From Saprospiraceae bacterium (GTDB lineage Bacteria > Bacteroidota > Bacteroidia > Chitinophagales > Saprospiraceae), in NCBI GenBank assembly GCA_016719855.1, contig JADJYH010000040.1, positions 1-64,000 on the forward strand: 64,000 nt of DNA, given 5' to 3'. Positions 1 through 10,134 of this stretch are shown here, piece by piece (positions within the stretch are counted from its first letter, which is position 1; each line of letters begins with the position of its first letter). The notes under the pieces are model-generated. The model was not told the origin of the DNA. It made no database searches and saw nothing but the letters and a program-made list of their open reading frames with translations. Made by a program: the position numbers and the translations under genes.

Positions 1-742
1 GGTGGTTTTATTGACTAAGTTTCCAAGTTCCGCCAAATCGCTCGTCCTGCCGATGCCCCGACCGAGTTATTCGTTGCCGAACTCGTTCAAAAAAACCGCC
101 CGACGAATTGCCGTTTTGGGCCTCGCAAGCCTTCAAAAGTTCGAGGGCGACACGCCAAACGCCGCCATTTTTGCGGCGAGGCAAAATCTGGTACTGCTGT
201 ACTCGCCCCCGATGACAATGACCTGCGCCACCTTGCCCGTTGCGAGCAATCGAGGGTCGCAGCGACCAATCGGCAATCGTCCGCAAATCCACTTGCAAAA
301 ATCCAGTCCGCAAATCAAACTGATGGGCATGATTTCGCCCATGATGCTCGCCTGCGGAGGCCATCAGTCCAGTTGCCCACGCCCGTCGGCAGGCGTTCGG
401 CCGCTGGCGATGATTTTTCCGTTTGACAATCACCGTGCCGCTGAAAATGTCGGTGTTCCACGCTCGTTCTATCCAGACAATCGAGATACCGCCGGCGTGA
501 AGGACGAAGCGCACCCAGCGCGTTGGTCGCACCGTTAAACAGCGGTTTCGAGTAGAACGGCAATACTCGATATCCTCTGGTACCATGCGCTTCGGTCAGC
601 GACGACAGGGTCAGAGGCGAGTCGAGGAACAATCCACCTCCATTCGGGAGGCAACGATGGAACCGAATATGATGAGCAGCACGGTGGCCACTATCACCAG
701 CAAGCGGTTTTGCAGTGAGAAATCTATTATTCTGTTGAGCAT
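1..742 (-). pseudogene. RND heavy-metal efflux pump, CusA/CzcA-like, N-terminal part (frameshifted, cut by window edge)
   Basis: The reverse-strand start codon lies at 740-742 and opens a typical RND first membrane segment (LQNRLLVIVATVLLIIFGS). Pieces of the following porter domain are then readable in different frames: TEAHG, NGATNA, GISIVWIE, WNTDIF, and a stretch ending in VIVIGGEYSS. In CusA/CzcA family pumps these pieces occur in this order within the first 250 residues, so the gene is recognisable although no single frame spans it. The full protein would be about 1,000-1,250 residues; only the first quarter lies in the window. It follows the adaptor gene by about 12 bases in the same direction, the usual operon order of adaptor then pump. 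The family exports Cu/Ag or Co/Zn/Cd across both membranes by proton antiport. Substrate cannot be told from this part. The frameshifts are either real decay or sequence errors near a contig end. Confidence 0.75.
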
Positions 743-754
743 TGGTTTGGGGTT

Positions 755-2264
755 TTAATGCTCGTGGCCATGCGCAGGCATGGTGCCGGAAGCGGTGGAC
801 AATTTGATTTGATAGCCGCCTTTCGTCACCACCCGTTCGCCCTCGGCGACGCCGGAAAGCACCTGTACGTTCAGCCCGTCGGATGCGCCAATTTTGAGTT
901 CCCGTTTCTGGAAACTCTCGCCGCTTCCGTCTGGACGGCATAAAAATGCCCTGTTCCTCCAAAAAGTGCCGAGAGGTCGGAATGACCAGAGCGGGTTTTC
1001 GTGCCGGACTGTAAAACACACTTGACCACCGAGCCGGGGACGAAAAGTTTTTTGTTGTCAATCTCGAAATGGATGGGCAAAGGCGAACCCGCCTCAGCCG
1101 ATTTTCCGTGGAAATGGACCCGCCCGTTCAGGTTTTTCCGGTGCCGAAAACCTGCTTCGCCGTGGCGGTCTTGAAATTGGCGGCAGTGAACGGGCAAGCT
1201 TTACGGGAAAATATTTTGGAAACATTATACTCAAAAGCCGTTTGTTTTGGAAATGGTCGGCGGCTAGCCCAGTGTTGGATGAACTGCTCTTTTCGACCAA
1301 AACGTTTTCAAAAATACACAATCGGGACGGTTACGTTTTGCCTGTTTTTATTGAAACTGCCCGAAACGGAACATTCTTTAGTTGTGCCTGGGCATTTTCG
1401 ACTGGAGCTTTGCCTCCAAAAAATCCTTTTCGGAAATGATTTTGTCCTTGACCAGTTCGCTCGCCCGGTCATGCTGTTTTGTGGTAGCCAACTCGTTCGC
1501 GCTGTGACGGCTGCACCCAGATTGCTTTGAACGACCTCGTTGCTTTCACCCATGAAAAGCGTTGTGCCCCCCAACGGCAGTTCCAGCCACCATGTTTCCC
1601 GAAAAGAGACGATGCCGCTGATTTGTGCGGTCGTACCGAAGCTTCGTCGCTGGGGCGGCGAATTGCCCGCTCGTTTTGACGACCTCGCTGAACGGCTGCA
1701 CTTGTGCCGGGGTTGGCAATTCAACTTTCCACGCCTGTTCTTTCAGGTAGGAATGTCGGTGCCACCGCCTTCTTCGGGTGCTTGTTTTGCAAGTGCCGTT
1801 TTACGTCGGGAAAAACCTCCACGTTTTCGATGGTGATTTTGTCGGTGAATGCCGGGGTTTTTATATCGAAATCGAGGCTGTAAACACCTGCATGCTTGGG
1901 CGTCATGCGCAGCCTAAATATGCCCGGCACTTCGGGCTTGTCGACGGTGATGGATTGTGTGCCGCCATTTCCAGTCAAAGTAAGGGTAATAGTTCCTTCG
2001 CCAATGGCTTTGAACAGGTCGCCGAGTGCTGTGAAATGCGCAGCAAAACGGCTTTCCCGCCCCACGACGAGTGGTTTGAACTCTACCGAAAAGTTCGGTT
2101 TTATCGGTATAAACCGTGAAAACAAGTGGTTCGAGCGAAGGCTCGGCAGGTGCGATGGGGTTGCCCGCTGCGTCGTGGGCGTGTCCGCTTTCCGCATCGT
2201 GCGAGTGGGTGCAGCCAAACAGGATGCACAATAGCGCTGCGAAAGGCAGCATCAAATATTTCAT
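755..2264 (-). pseudogene. RND efflux periplasmic adaptor (CusB/HlyD-like) lipoprotein, frameshifted
   Basis: Translation starts at 2264 with a lipoprotein signal peptide (LPFAALLCILFGC; lipobox Cys) and a His-rich segment (HSHDAESGHAHD). A beta-rich N-terminal domain follows in another frame (for example GDLFKAIGEGTITLTL and TPKHAGVYSLDFDI, about 1850-2110). The C-terminal end is readable at 755-1021, with the membrane-fusion-protein signature GVAEGERVVTKGGYQIK and a His-rich tail ending HGHEH. The adaptor bridges the inner-membrane RND pump and the outer-membrane channel. The His clusters at both ends suggest a divalent-metal substrate (Cu, Ag, Zn, Co), which is inference. At least three or four frame changes are needed to read it through. 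No outer-membrane channel gene is visible upstream, so it may be missing or elsewhere. Confidence 0.7.
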
Positions 2265-2360
2265 TGGTGTTTATTTGAATGAAAAAAACCGCAAAGCCCG
2301 GCGAAGCAGGAGCAACGACGGGCATGGTTTGGAAAATTAAGAAATTAGGAAATTGCTTGT

Positions 2361-2374
2361 CTGCCGGTAGGCAG
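2361..2374. repeat. Short perfect stem (REP-like)
   Basis: CTGCC-GGTA-GGCAG forms a 5-bp stem with a 4-base loop in the spacer between two minus-strand genes. Similar CTGCC/GGCAG hairpins are scattered between genes in many Bacteroidota. Assignment to a repeat family is inference from one copy. Confidence 0.3.
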
Positions 2375-2388
2375 GGAAATTGCGGAAA

Positions 2389-2795
2389 TTACGCCTTTGG
2401 CGGTTGCCAGATGTCGCCCAAAAAAGGCGAGGAATGCCATTGCTGCGAGTGGAAAATCAAAGGGTTTGAAAAATTGTCCTGTTTGCCAAAAGCAAGTATT
2501 TCTTGGTGCTGAGGCAGTAGGCCAGGGATTGAGGGTCAGGTTTTGTTGTTCATGATGGTGCTGAAAATAGTTTTCCATGTTTCGGCGTGGTCTTCTCGTG
2601 GTGTTCGTGGTCAGAATAGTGCAACTGCACAAAATCAAGGATGCCTATTTTTTCCTGGTGACATGCCACGTGATGTGGCAAGTGATGGGAAAAATTCGCC
2701 CAATTTGATAGCTGCTCTGAATGCCCTGATTGCTCGGCGAGGGAAGTCGCCAAAATCCCAAGAATGCAAAGAATATGGTTGAGCATTTTTTTCAT
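2389..2795 (-). pseudogene. Small His-rich protein upstream of the metal-efflux genes, one frameshift
   Basis: The start at 2795 gives a short hydrophobic N-terminus (MLNHILCILGILATSLAE), then HLPHHVACHQEKIG and a HEHHEK cluster. The frame then shifts, and the C-terminal half reads through WQTGQFFKPFDFPLA and ends GDIWQPPKA just before the stop at 2389-2391. The intact product would be about 130 residues, probably exported or anchored. It is co-oriented with the lipoprotein adaptor and the RND pump, and small His-rich proteins of this layout are common next to Bacteroidota metal-efflux operons. A metal-binding accessory role is likely, but the exact family is not named with confidence. It could lead the operon, with about 120 bases before the adaptor start. 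Confidence 0.5.
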
Positions 2796-2878
2796 TGGGC
2801 GGAAAGGTAGGTGGTTATACTTTCTAGTTTTTGACTAGTTCTATTATTTCTTTCTATTCTGGTTTTCGCCCAATAGCA

Positions 2879-3654
2879 TTATTTTCTGGTCAAAAAATGG
2901 AAGGTCAAACTGTTTTCATCCCAAATACTGCCCTTCGGTTTTTCAATATCATAGTCCTTTGGGCTATTGTCTTCAAGGCCGTCACTTGGCGCTTGGCTTT
3001 GTTCGTCTTCCCAAATAAACCCTTCCATCCAATCATCAAAGCTGTCTGTTTCCCCAACTCATCGCCCAACCCCTCCTCGTCATCGGCCTCAAATTCAAAG
3101 TATGGCTCGTATCGGTCATGCTTTCTAATCATCGCCAAAGTGCCTGCGCAAGTTTCGTATGCGCATCTCTTCCTCGAAGGCCACTCCTCCTCCGATAGCT
3201 CCCAGCGGTCGAGGGCTGCGAGCGCACGTGCTCTTCCCAAATGGCAATGTCGTGCTTCACCGTTCCGTCCAGCTCCTCGCATTGGCAGAAGGCCATCCTC
3301 CCGAACGGGCAAAGCTCCTTCCTCGAAACGGCAAGAGTGCCACATCGCCGCCCTTATTCGCGTTCAAGCCACCAGCTCGTGCTGCATGGCGTGGAGCAAT
3401 AGCGCTGTGAATGTTGTCATCGGTCAGTTGGCGGGCAGGTCGCACCGAGGATGCCAGCTTGACCACAGCCGCTGGATGCCATCCAGCAACAAGGATAACC
3501 TGCACGTCGGAAAGCAATTTTTAGGTGGGAAATGCCTCGAGAGGGAATGTCGTAGATGTCGCAAGTTCCTACTCTGGTGGCAACCATGCTGGTTTCCTCC
3601 CTCCTCCTCATCTTCGTAATCAGGAAACCAATCTTGCGCTGGCAACTGAGTCAA
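2879..3654 (-). pseudogene. Unrecognised minus-strand gene remnant with many frameshifts
   Basis: Protein-like segments occur on the minus strand in successive frames. An acidic start (DWFPDYEDEEEGG, near 3640) is followed by DIYDIPSR (near 3560), LTDDNIHSAIA (near 3420), ELDGTVKHDIAIWEEH (near 3260), ALDRWELSEEEW (near 3210), YEPYFEFEADDEEGLGDE (near 3090) and a tail ending ENSLTFHFLTRK before the stop at 2879-2881. The strongly acidic, low-repeat composition argues for real coding sequence. The order is consistent with one protein of about 250 residues broken by at least five indels. I do not recognise the family and assign no function. The plus-strand frame over the same interval is Ser/Pro/Arg-rich and looks like the shadow. 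Confidence 0.4.
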
Positions 3655-3806
3655 AGTTCACTGGATTGTTCAATATCCCCAAAAGCTGGAAGAGAACTTG
3701 ACCACTGGGTGAGGTTATTTACGGCTAAAATACAATTGGTGGGTAAAACCAACCCTTGGTGTAAAATTTATTTTACATATCTGCCTTACTTTGGGCGGAA
3801 ATTACG

Positions 3807-5259
3807 ATGAAGCGGACTACAATTCCTGCAAGCAACGAGGCCGAGCTGGCCACCCGGCGGCCTTCCTACGCCAGTCCATGTTTGGCACGGGGCCATAGCA
3901 CTGGGCAACCTGGCAGTTGCCAGCGTTCCGTGCGCCAACCGCTTCGACTCGCCAACCCGATGGGCTTGAAATCGCCCCATTTTTTTGCCGGAGGCGGAAA
4001 TCCGTTATCTACCTGCACATGGCCGGTGCGCCCAGCCAGTTGGCTGTTGCTGACCAGCAAGCCCGACTGGCCAAACTGGATGGTCAGGACTGCCCGCCTT
4101 CGTTGCTGGAGGGCAACCAGTTGACTCATCCGGGGCGTTCCGAAGATGCTCGGAGCCTCCAGGCCACCTTCGGGCAATACGGCTAATCGGGGCAATGGGT
4201 CAGCAACTACTTACCCCATTTTCAGCAAGTTGTGGACGATGTTGCCATCACCAAGTCGCTTACCACCGACCAGTTAAACCATGCTCCAGCGCAGCTTTGA
4301 TGCACAGGTTCGTCCCGGCTCGGTCGCCTAAGCATTGGCTCGTGGGTGACTTACGGCCTCGCCTCCGTCAAGCGAAAACCTGCCTGGTTTCGTCGTGCTA
4401 ACCTCTGGGGGCAAAACCAGACGCTGAAAAGCGTCTGGGGCAGCCTTTTGCCTTCCGGTTTACCAGGGCGTGAATGCCGCTCCCGAGGGCGACCCGTCTT
4501 TTGTCAACAACCCCGACGGCATGGACACCGAACTGCGCCGGGCCAGCATTGACGCCATCAACGAAATCAACCAACTGAACCATGCCGAGTCGGGCGACCC
4601 GGAGACCCTCTCCCGCATCTCCCAGTATGAAATGGCCTACCGGATGCAAACCCAGTGCCCCAGAGGTGATGAACATCAACAACGAACCCGCCTACATCCA
4701 CGAAATGTACGGCACCGAGCCGGGCAAGACCAGCTTCGCAAACAACGACTGCTCGCCCGCAGGCTGGGGAAAAAGGGGTGCGTTTCGTGCAGTTGTTCGA
4801 CTGGGGCTGGGATGCCCACGCACCGACGAGCCACTGGCAAGTGACACGCGGATGCGCCGAAAATGTGAGTCGGTGGACAAGGCCATGACTGCCCTCATCC
4901 TCGACCTCAAGCAGCGGGGATTACTGGAAGAAACCCTCATCGCTTGGGGCGGTGAGTTTGGCAGGACGCCCATGCAAGAGAACCGCAACGGCCCAAAATG
5001 CCTTTCAAAGGTCGGAACCACCACACGGAGTGCCCAGAAGTTGGATGGCCGGCGGCGGGATCAAGGGCGGCGTCACACACGGGGAGACGGACGAAATTGG
5101 GTACTCGACTGTGAGAGGAAAAGTCACACCGCACGATGTTCATGCCACGATATTGAACCAACTCGGATTTGACCATGAGGAAATGACCTACAGTTCCAGG
5201 GTCGCCCCTTCCGGATGACGGACGTGAGCGGGGAGGTGATTAGCAGCATTGTAGCATAA
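3807..5259 (+). pseudogene. DUF1501-family protein, heavily frameshifted
   Basis: Reading across frames recovers the DUF1501 family (alkaline phosphatase/sulfatase-like fold) almost from end to end. In order: YLHMAGAPSQL (near 4010), DVAITKSLTTDQ (near 4240), LLMHTG, GSWVTYGL (near 4340), NNPDGMDTELRRASID (near 4505), SQYEMAYRMQT (near 4620), EMYGTEPGKTSFANN (near 4700), LLARRL, LKQRGLLEETLI (near 4910), GGEFGRTPM (near 4950), MAGGGIKGGVTHGETDEIG (near 5045) and VHATILNQLGFDHEEMTY (near 5140), ending IVA before TAA at 5257-5259. Family length is about 450-480 residues, matching the 1.45 kb span. At least eight frame changes occur, roughly one per 150-200 bases. DUF1501 proteins are exported and usually paired with DUF1553/DUF1549 cytochrome-like proteins in planctomycetes and Bacteroidota. 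No such partner is visible here. Role unknown. Confidence 0.75.
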
Positions 5260-5279
5260 CCCTTGTACTAAACAACTTG

Positions 5280-5332
5280 CGATTGGCGATTGACGACTGA
5301 CGATTCAGGGCGCTGTCGTCAATCGCCAATCG
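5280..5332. repeat. 17-bp perfect inverted repeat between genes
   Basis: CGATTGGCGATTGACGA at 5280-5296 is the exact reverse complement of 5316-5332, with a 19-base loop. The arms are built from the degenerate short unit GATTGGCGATTGACGA. The structure sits between the DUF1501 stop and the next start codon (5347). It has no U-run, so a simple terminator is less likely than an intergenic palindromic repeat. Confidence 0.6.
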
Positions 5333-5346
5333 TAAATTAATCAACC

Positions 5347-6235
5347 ATGTCAATGACTAGAAGGAAATTCCTCGCCACCACCACTGCTGCTACGGCGCTC
5401 ACGCCGTTGGCCATTGTCAAAGCCAGAATTCAAGGCCATGCCGGGTTTGCCTTAGCTCACCGTTTTGCACCAACTGGGGCTTCAACGGGAGTTGGGATGC
5501 CTTTTGTGAAAAGCAAGGCCGCTGGCCACGATGGAGGGAAGTTGGCTACCCGCGAAAAAGGATCGCCCAGTTTTTCTGGAGGCAGTAGGCAAAAGCACGG
5601 CTTGTCCTTTGGGTTTTCTTTGCGGAGCGGCAATTCGGTGTACGGTAAGCATTTTGCTGAGTTTGAAAAATGCTGAGGATGGCGTTGACCTGAAACCGTT
5701 GTACTTCAATTGCCATTCCGGGCGAGATTGGTTGATTTTGACCAAAACAAAAAGTTCATCGAACTGGGTCGAGGTGGCCAAAGTCGAGCGGCGTTCCGGT
5801 TTCACCAAGACGCAACGAGGCCGCATGTGTACTCCGGCCCGGTCACTCGGCAGTTCATGGAGGCATACCCTGGCCTCCGCACCACGCTCGACATTTCGCA
5901 CTGGGCAACGTTCACGAGTCGCTGCTCGATGACCAGGCGGACAACATTCAGATGGCGCTTTCCCGCACCGACCACATCCACGCCCGCATCGGCCTGGAAG
6001 GGCCGCAGGTCAACGACCCCGAGCACCAGAATGGGAGGACGCCGTAAGCGCCCAGTACGCCGGTGGGACAAGGTGGTGAAAAGCAAAGCTGCCGAAGGCC
6101 AGCGCATGACCATCCTCACGGAATTTGGCCGCCGACCTACCTGCCCACTGTACCTACACCTTCCAGCCGCTGGCCGACCAGTGGGACATCAATGTTTACA
6201 TGCTGAAGACGCTGCGGGAACGGTACAGTAAGTAG
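5347..6235 (+). pseudogene. Sugar phosphate isomerase/epimerase-like TIM-barrel protein, frameshifted
   Basis: The start at 5347 gives a Tat-type signal (TRRKFLATTTA). The body is then read in changing frames: an FCGAAI-like strand near 5620, VYSGPVTRQFMEAYPGL (near 5825), TLDISHW (near 5885), DHIHARIG (near 5975), WDKVVK (near 6065), KAAEGQRMTILTEFG (near 6085) and LADQWDINVYMLKTLRERY near the end, with TAG at 6233-6235. These are the metal-site and C-terminal segments of the AP-endonuclease-2-like (xylose isomerase-like) TIM barrels. Full length would be about 290 residues. The Tat signal implies an exported enzyme. Substrate unknown; relatives act on keto-sugars and inositols. Neighbouring DUF1501 is co-oriented. 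Five or more indels are needed, so either both genes are dead or the sequence is poor here. Confidence 0.65.
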
Positions 6236-6236
6236 A

Positions 6237-6278
6237 GTTCGGCAGTTGGCAGTTGTCAGTTGGCAGTCAGTTCACAGT
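6237..6278. repeat. Degenerate GTTGGCAGTTGTCAG-type direct repeat
   Basis: The 240-base spacer (6236-6476) between the converging epimerase-like gene and the response regulator starts with tandem variants of the unit cagttggcagt. A second, reverse-oriented relative occurs at about 19270-19310 upstream of the PASTA gene. No gene is seen in this spacer. Confidence 0.4.
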
Positions 6279-6440
6279 TTTATGAGTTCAGAAGTCAAGT
6301 GCGCTAAAGGATTCCCGACTAGTAAATTCTCCTTGCACGGCCTTTAGCGGCGGGATAGTTTACCCATTGGGGAACCGGCCACTTTAGAATATGTGGTAGC
6401 GAAAATATCAACGAGCGGTGGGCAGGATGTACGGCAGCGG

Positions 6441-6458
6441 GGCGACCCTTGCGTCGCC
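6441..6458. repeat. GGCGAC/GTCGCC hairpin
   Basis: GGCGAC-CCTTGC-GTCGCC forms a 6-bp GC stem 19 bases beyond the stop of the response regulator gene. There is no following T-run on either strand, so it could be a REP-like element or a weak terminator. Confidence 0.35.
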
Positions 6459-6476
6459 ACCTACGAAATCTTGGAT

Positions 6477-6881
6477 TTATGATTTGGCATTCATTCCAAT
6501 GCGAAGAATGGTTGCCTTCGTAATTGGCTTCTCCAAGTAATCCACCACAAGCTTATTGGAGCTTGCACGTTCTTTGTCACGATCGTCAACAGAAGAGGAG
6601 AGAATGAAAATGCTGATTTTGTTTTTTATTCCATCGTCGAGCATTTCATAATGTTCGAGAAATTCCCAGCCATTCATATCGGGCATGTTGATGTCGAGTA
6701 AAAGTAGGACAGGTGCTTGGTCATCATGATTTGAAAATTCACTTCTAAGGTACTCCAATCCTTCATTAGGGCTGGCAAATGCTTTGACACCCACTGTACC
6801 TAATGCGTTTTTAATCAACATCCTGCAAAAAGTAAGGACGAGTCGGTCGTCGTCAATCAAAATGAACCTTGGGGTACTCAT
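6477..6881 (-). CDS. Stand-alone response regulator receiver protein
   Basis: This intact 134-residue protein is a single REC domain. The N-terminal acidic pocket is IDDDR (residues 8-12), the phospho-acceptor Asp lies in LLLDINMPDMNGWEF (about residue 63), a Ser-rich switch strand follows (FILSSSVDDRDKE), and the invariant Lys is in EKPITKA near the end. There is no output domain, so it acts by protein-protein contact, like CheY or as a relay in a multi-component pathway. It starts 20 bases after the stop of the multi-PAS histidine kinase in the same direction, so that kinase is the obvious phosphodonor. The start codon at 6879-6881 gives an N-terminus of normal length. Confidence 0.9.
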   Translation of the reverse strand: MSTPRFILIDDDRLVLTFCRMLIKNALGTVGVKAFASPNEGLEYLRSEFSNHDDQAPVLLLLDINMPDMNGWEFLEHYEMLDDGIKNKISIFILSSSVDDRDKERASSNKLVVDYLEKPITKATILRIGMNAKS

Positions 6882-6901
6882 AGGCTTTTATTTTTTGAAA
6901 T

Positions 6902-9900
6902 TTACAGGTCGAACTCAATATTGAATTCTGTTCCCTTGTGTACTTCACTGGCTACGTTGATTTTCCCGCCCAGCGTTTCTACCTGCGTTTTGACCATGAA
7001 CAAGCCCATTCCTTTACCTTCCGCAGTTTCCGGGTGAAATCGTTTGTACAACCCGAACACCTGTTCGCTCTTCTTGTCAAGGTCAATTCCCAGGCCGTTG
7101 TCCTTGAAGGTAAGGGTAAGTTTATTTTGGACCAAACGGGCTTTTATTTCAATGACAGGTGCCAGGTCGGGCTGCCTGTATTTGATGCTGTTTGAAATGA
7201 GGTTGTAAAAAATGCTGTTGAGGTAGCTTTTAAGGTACACATTTCGTCAACCTGGGTGAAATCGGTTATTATTTCAACTTTCTCCTTTTCAATGAGATTG
7301 GATATGCTCTGGGTAATATCGTTGACAATTTCCGAAAAGCGGATATGTTCTTTTATTTCATTGATTTCCCGCTTAACCTGCAAAATCTGATTGAGGTCCC
7401 CAATAATGTTGTCGAGTCGTTTTACCGAAACACCAAGACCCTCCATTACCTCTTTTGTGTCCTCGTAGTCCATACCGCCTTCTTGCAATACATCAGCAAA
7501 GCCAATAATGTTCGCCACGGGCGCACGGAGGTTGTGCGAAACGATATAGGCAAACTGCTCAAGGTCTTTGTTGCGCTGAATAATCTCGGCGGTCATTTTA
7601 TCCTTTTCCAGTTCGGAGTTTTTCTTTTCGGTAATGTCGCTGGCAGCTATGCAGATGCCAAGTACCTCCCCTTGTTCATTGCGAACGGGATATTCCCTCA
7701 CGTTGTACCATTTAATGGTTCCCCCCTCAACATCATAATAAGTTTCATAATCAACGACATTCCCATCAAGTACAGTCTTTATCCTCCTGGTTAGCTCCTC
7801 CTTCCGCTCCTCTACAAAATAGGAAACCATGTTACTTCCTTCCTGATAACTTTTGCCAAATAAAAGATTTGCCCAATCATTGGCTACAGCATTAAATGAC
7901 AAGATGGTGAGGTGGGTGTCGAGCAGCAGGAACCCCTCATCGGTATTGTTGAAAATGGTAGAAAGGTTGGCTTCGGATTTTTGCAACGATGCTTCGGCAA
8001 GTTTCCTGTCGGTGATGTCATGTGAAATGCCGTACATTCTTAGGGGCTTCCCTTCACCATCCAGCACGCATCTGGTTTGGCCGTTGAGTATGCGCACCTG
8101 TCCATCGGGCCTCACAATGCGAAATTCGTCTTCGGTCACCCCACCTTCTTCCTGAGCCTTCTTAATTCTTTCCAATATTCGATTCCTGTCATCTGGGTGC
8201 AGCATCGCAATAAAAGCTTCGAAACTTGGCTCGAAATCAGCATCCACGCCAAGTAAACCTTGTGCCCGAAGACCAGTAGATTTCATTTTTACCATGTCCA
8301 CATTCCAGTTGCCGACTTTGGCAAGTTGCTGTGCTTCGGAGAGCAGGAGTTTCGCTTGTCGCAGGTGCTCTATATTGAGTCTTTGTTCGGTAATATTCCT
8401 TGAATAACATGCAGCACCAATGACCTTTCCGTTTTCCAAAATAGGGTTAAAAGTTATTTCTTCCCAGTTTTCAACAGGTATTTCACTATATTCTTCTTCC
8501 ATGAATGTTTCTCCAGCCAATACCCTTTCATACCGTCTTTTCCAACGGTCGAGAACATCCTTCGGAAAACTATCAAACAATACATCGTCCCCAGGCTTAA
8601 CATCCTTCCTATCATCAGCTTCACCATCCTTAAAAAGAGCGGTTGGCGGTAATCAGCCGCATGTTTTTTGTCAGTACTCCACATCAGGCCGTCTGTGCTG
8701 TTGATGAGGGCATCCCTGTTTTGGTGGTCGAATTCACGCTGCGCTTCTGCCTCTTTTTGCTCCGTAATGTCCACCCTTATCGCAACGTACTGGTAAGGCT
8801 TCCCAATTTCATTCAGGAATGGTACAATAGTCGTGTCAACCCAATAGATGGTACCATCCTTGGCTTTGTTTTTTATTTCGCCCCTCCAAACTTTGCCGTT
8901 GGCGATCGTTCCCCATAAATTTTTGAAAAGATTTTGGATGGAACCAAATTGATGATGCGGTGGTCCTGCCCGATTAACTCTTCCTTCGTGTATTTCGATA
9001 TTTTACAAAAATTGTCGTTGACATATTTTATGGTTCCTTCTGGTCTGTTATCACCTCGATACTCGATTGATCAAAGCGCATATTTGTAGGAAATTTCCTT
9101 GATGCTTTCCCTCAATTTTTTCCTCGTCGTGTTTTCTTTCCGTGATGTCCCGGAGGTTTTGACACAAGCGCCCCAACGCTGGGTCCTGGGCTATTCATGA
9201 CCTGGTGCCCCTTCGCACCATCGGTACGAGCCGTCCTTGTGCATCAGCCTATGGCTGCTATAAAATGATTCGCCAGGCTTCTCAATGATTCGCAGCATGT
9301 TTTCCATTAGACGGGGCACGTCATCGGGATAAATAAGCTGAGATGCAGGCAGGGTGAGTAGCTCCTCCGTAGAAAAGCCAAGAACATGCGTAAGGCTGGG
9401 ACTTGCGTAAAGCAACCTGCCATCCGCCGAGGCAAGGGTCATCATGTCTGCGTTGTTTTCGATCAGCGAGCGAAAACGCACTTCGCTTTGGTGGAGTGCT
9501 TCTTCTGCCAGTTTTCGGGCGGTGATGTCCCGCATGTTCACAATGACCGACTCCACACCGGCCACGTGCAGCAGGTTGACGGCTGACCCTTCCATCCACA
9601 GTGGGGTTCCGTTTTTGTGCTTCACCCGAAAAACAAAGGAGACCGTGAGTCCTGGATTCTGGATAGCGACCGCAAATTCCTTTGCTGTTTTTTCAAGGTC
9701 TTCTTCCCACAAAAACTCCGATGGATAATGTCCGATTTGTTCTTCCTGCGTGTAACCCATCACACGTTCCACGGATGGACTGATGTAAGTGATGATGCCT
9801 TCCATGTTTTTCCGGGCAATGACATCGCCGCTGTTTTCAATCATGGAACGAAAAAGCAACTCACTGTCCCTGAGTTCCTGACCTTCAAGTTTGCTTTTGA

Positions 9901-9973
9901 ATGGCGGCAATCCAATAGATGTGTCAGATGCGCTGTTGCCAAATGCTTCCCGATGAGAATCTGAATTAAACAT
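6902..9973 (-). pseudogene. Multi-PAS sensor histidine kinase, broken by about three frameshifts
   Basis: The start at 9973 leads into PAS 1 (NSGDVIARKNMEGIITYISP) and PAS 2 (NNADMMTLASADGRLLYASP), each closed by a D(I/M)T-type PAC motif such as DITARKLAEEAL. The frame breaks at 9000-9190. A further PAS with DITEQKEAEAQ is read at about 8760, the frame breaks again at 8560-8640, and three more PAS/PAC units follow (DITEQRLN, DITDRKLAEASL, DITEKKNSELEKD). The kinase core has the H-box VSHNLRAPVANIIGF (about 7535), N-box NLISNSIKY, G1 DNGLGID, F-box FGLYKRFH and G2 GKGMGLFMVK, joined across a frameshift near 7230. Reassembled length is about 1,020 residues. No transmembrane segment was seen, so it is likely a cytosolic sensor. 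It is probably co-transcribed with the receiver protein 20 bases downstream. The catalytic boxes all look intact, so the breaks may be sequence errors. Confidence 0.8.
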
Positions 9974-10023
9974 GAATGATTGTTTGACAAAGGGGTATTG
10001 GAATATTTATTATACTTCGCTCT

Positions 10024-10134
10024 AATAGGTTTTTGTGCAAACAGGGTTTGGGGCGAAGCCCCAAACCACCTCTCCACCGACGAGCCGCCGGAGGCAGTGA
10101 GGGAGGGAAAATACAATTTTGCACAAAACCTATT
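10024..10134. mobile_element. MITE-like palindromic element, about 111 bp
   Basis: The ends are inverted: AATAGGTTTTTGTGCAAA (10024-10041) against TTTTGCACAAAACCTATT (10117-10134), complementary except for one T in a homopolymer. Inside is a perfect GTTTGGGGC-GAA-GCCCCAAAC hairpin (about 10046-10066), followed by a GC-rich arm. It lies between the kinase start and the SusC region, with no coding capacity. It shares the core 'gggtttggggc...gccccaa' with the larger element at 59591-59771. No target-site duplication is obvious. Confidence 0.5.

Noticed and set aside
2831..3619. Plus-strand open frame of 262 codons
   Set aside because: Very Ser/Pro/Arg-rich; the opposite strand shows acidic, ordinary-looking protein segments in the normal order of a frameshifted gene.
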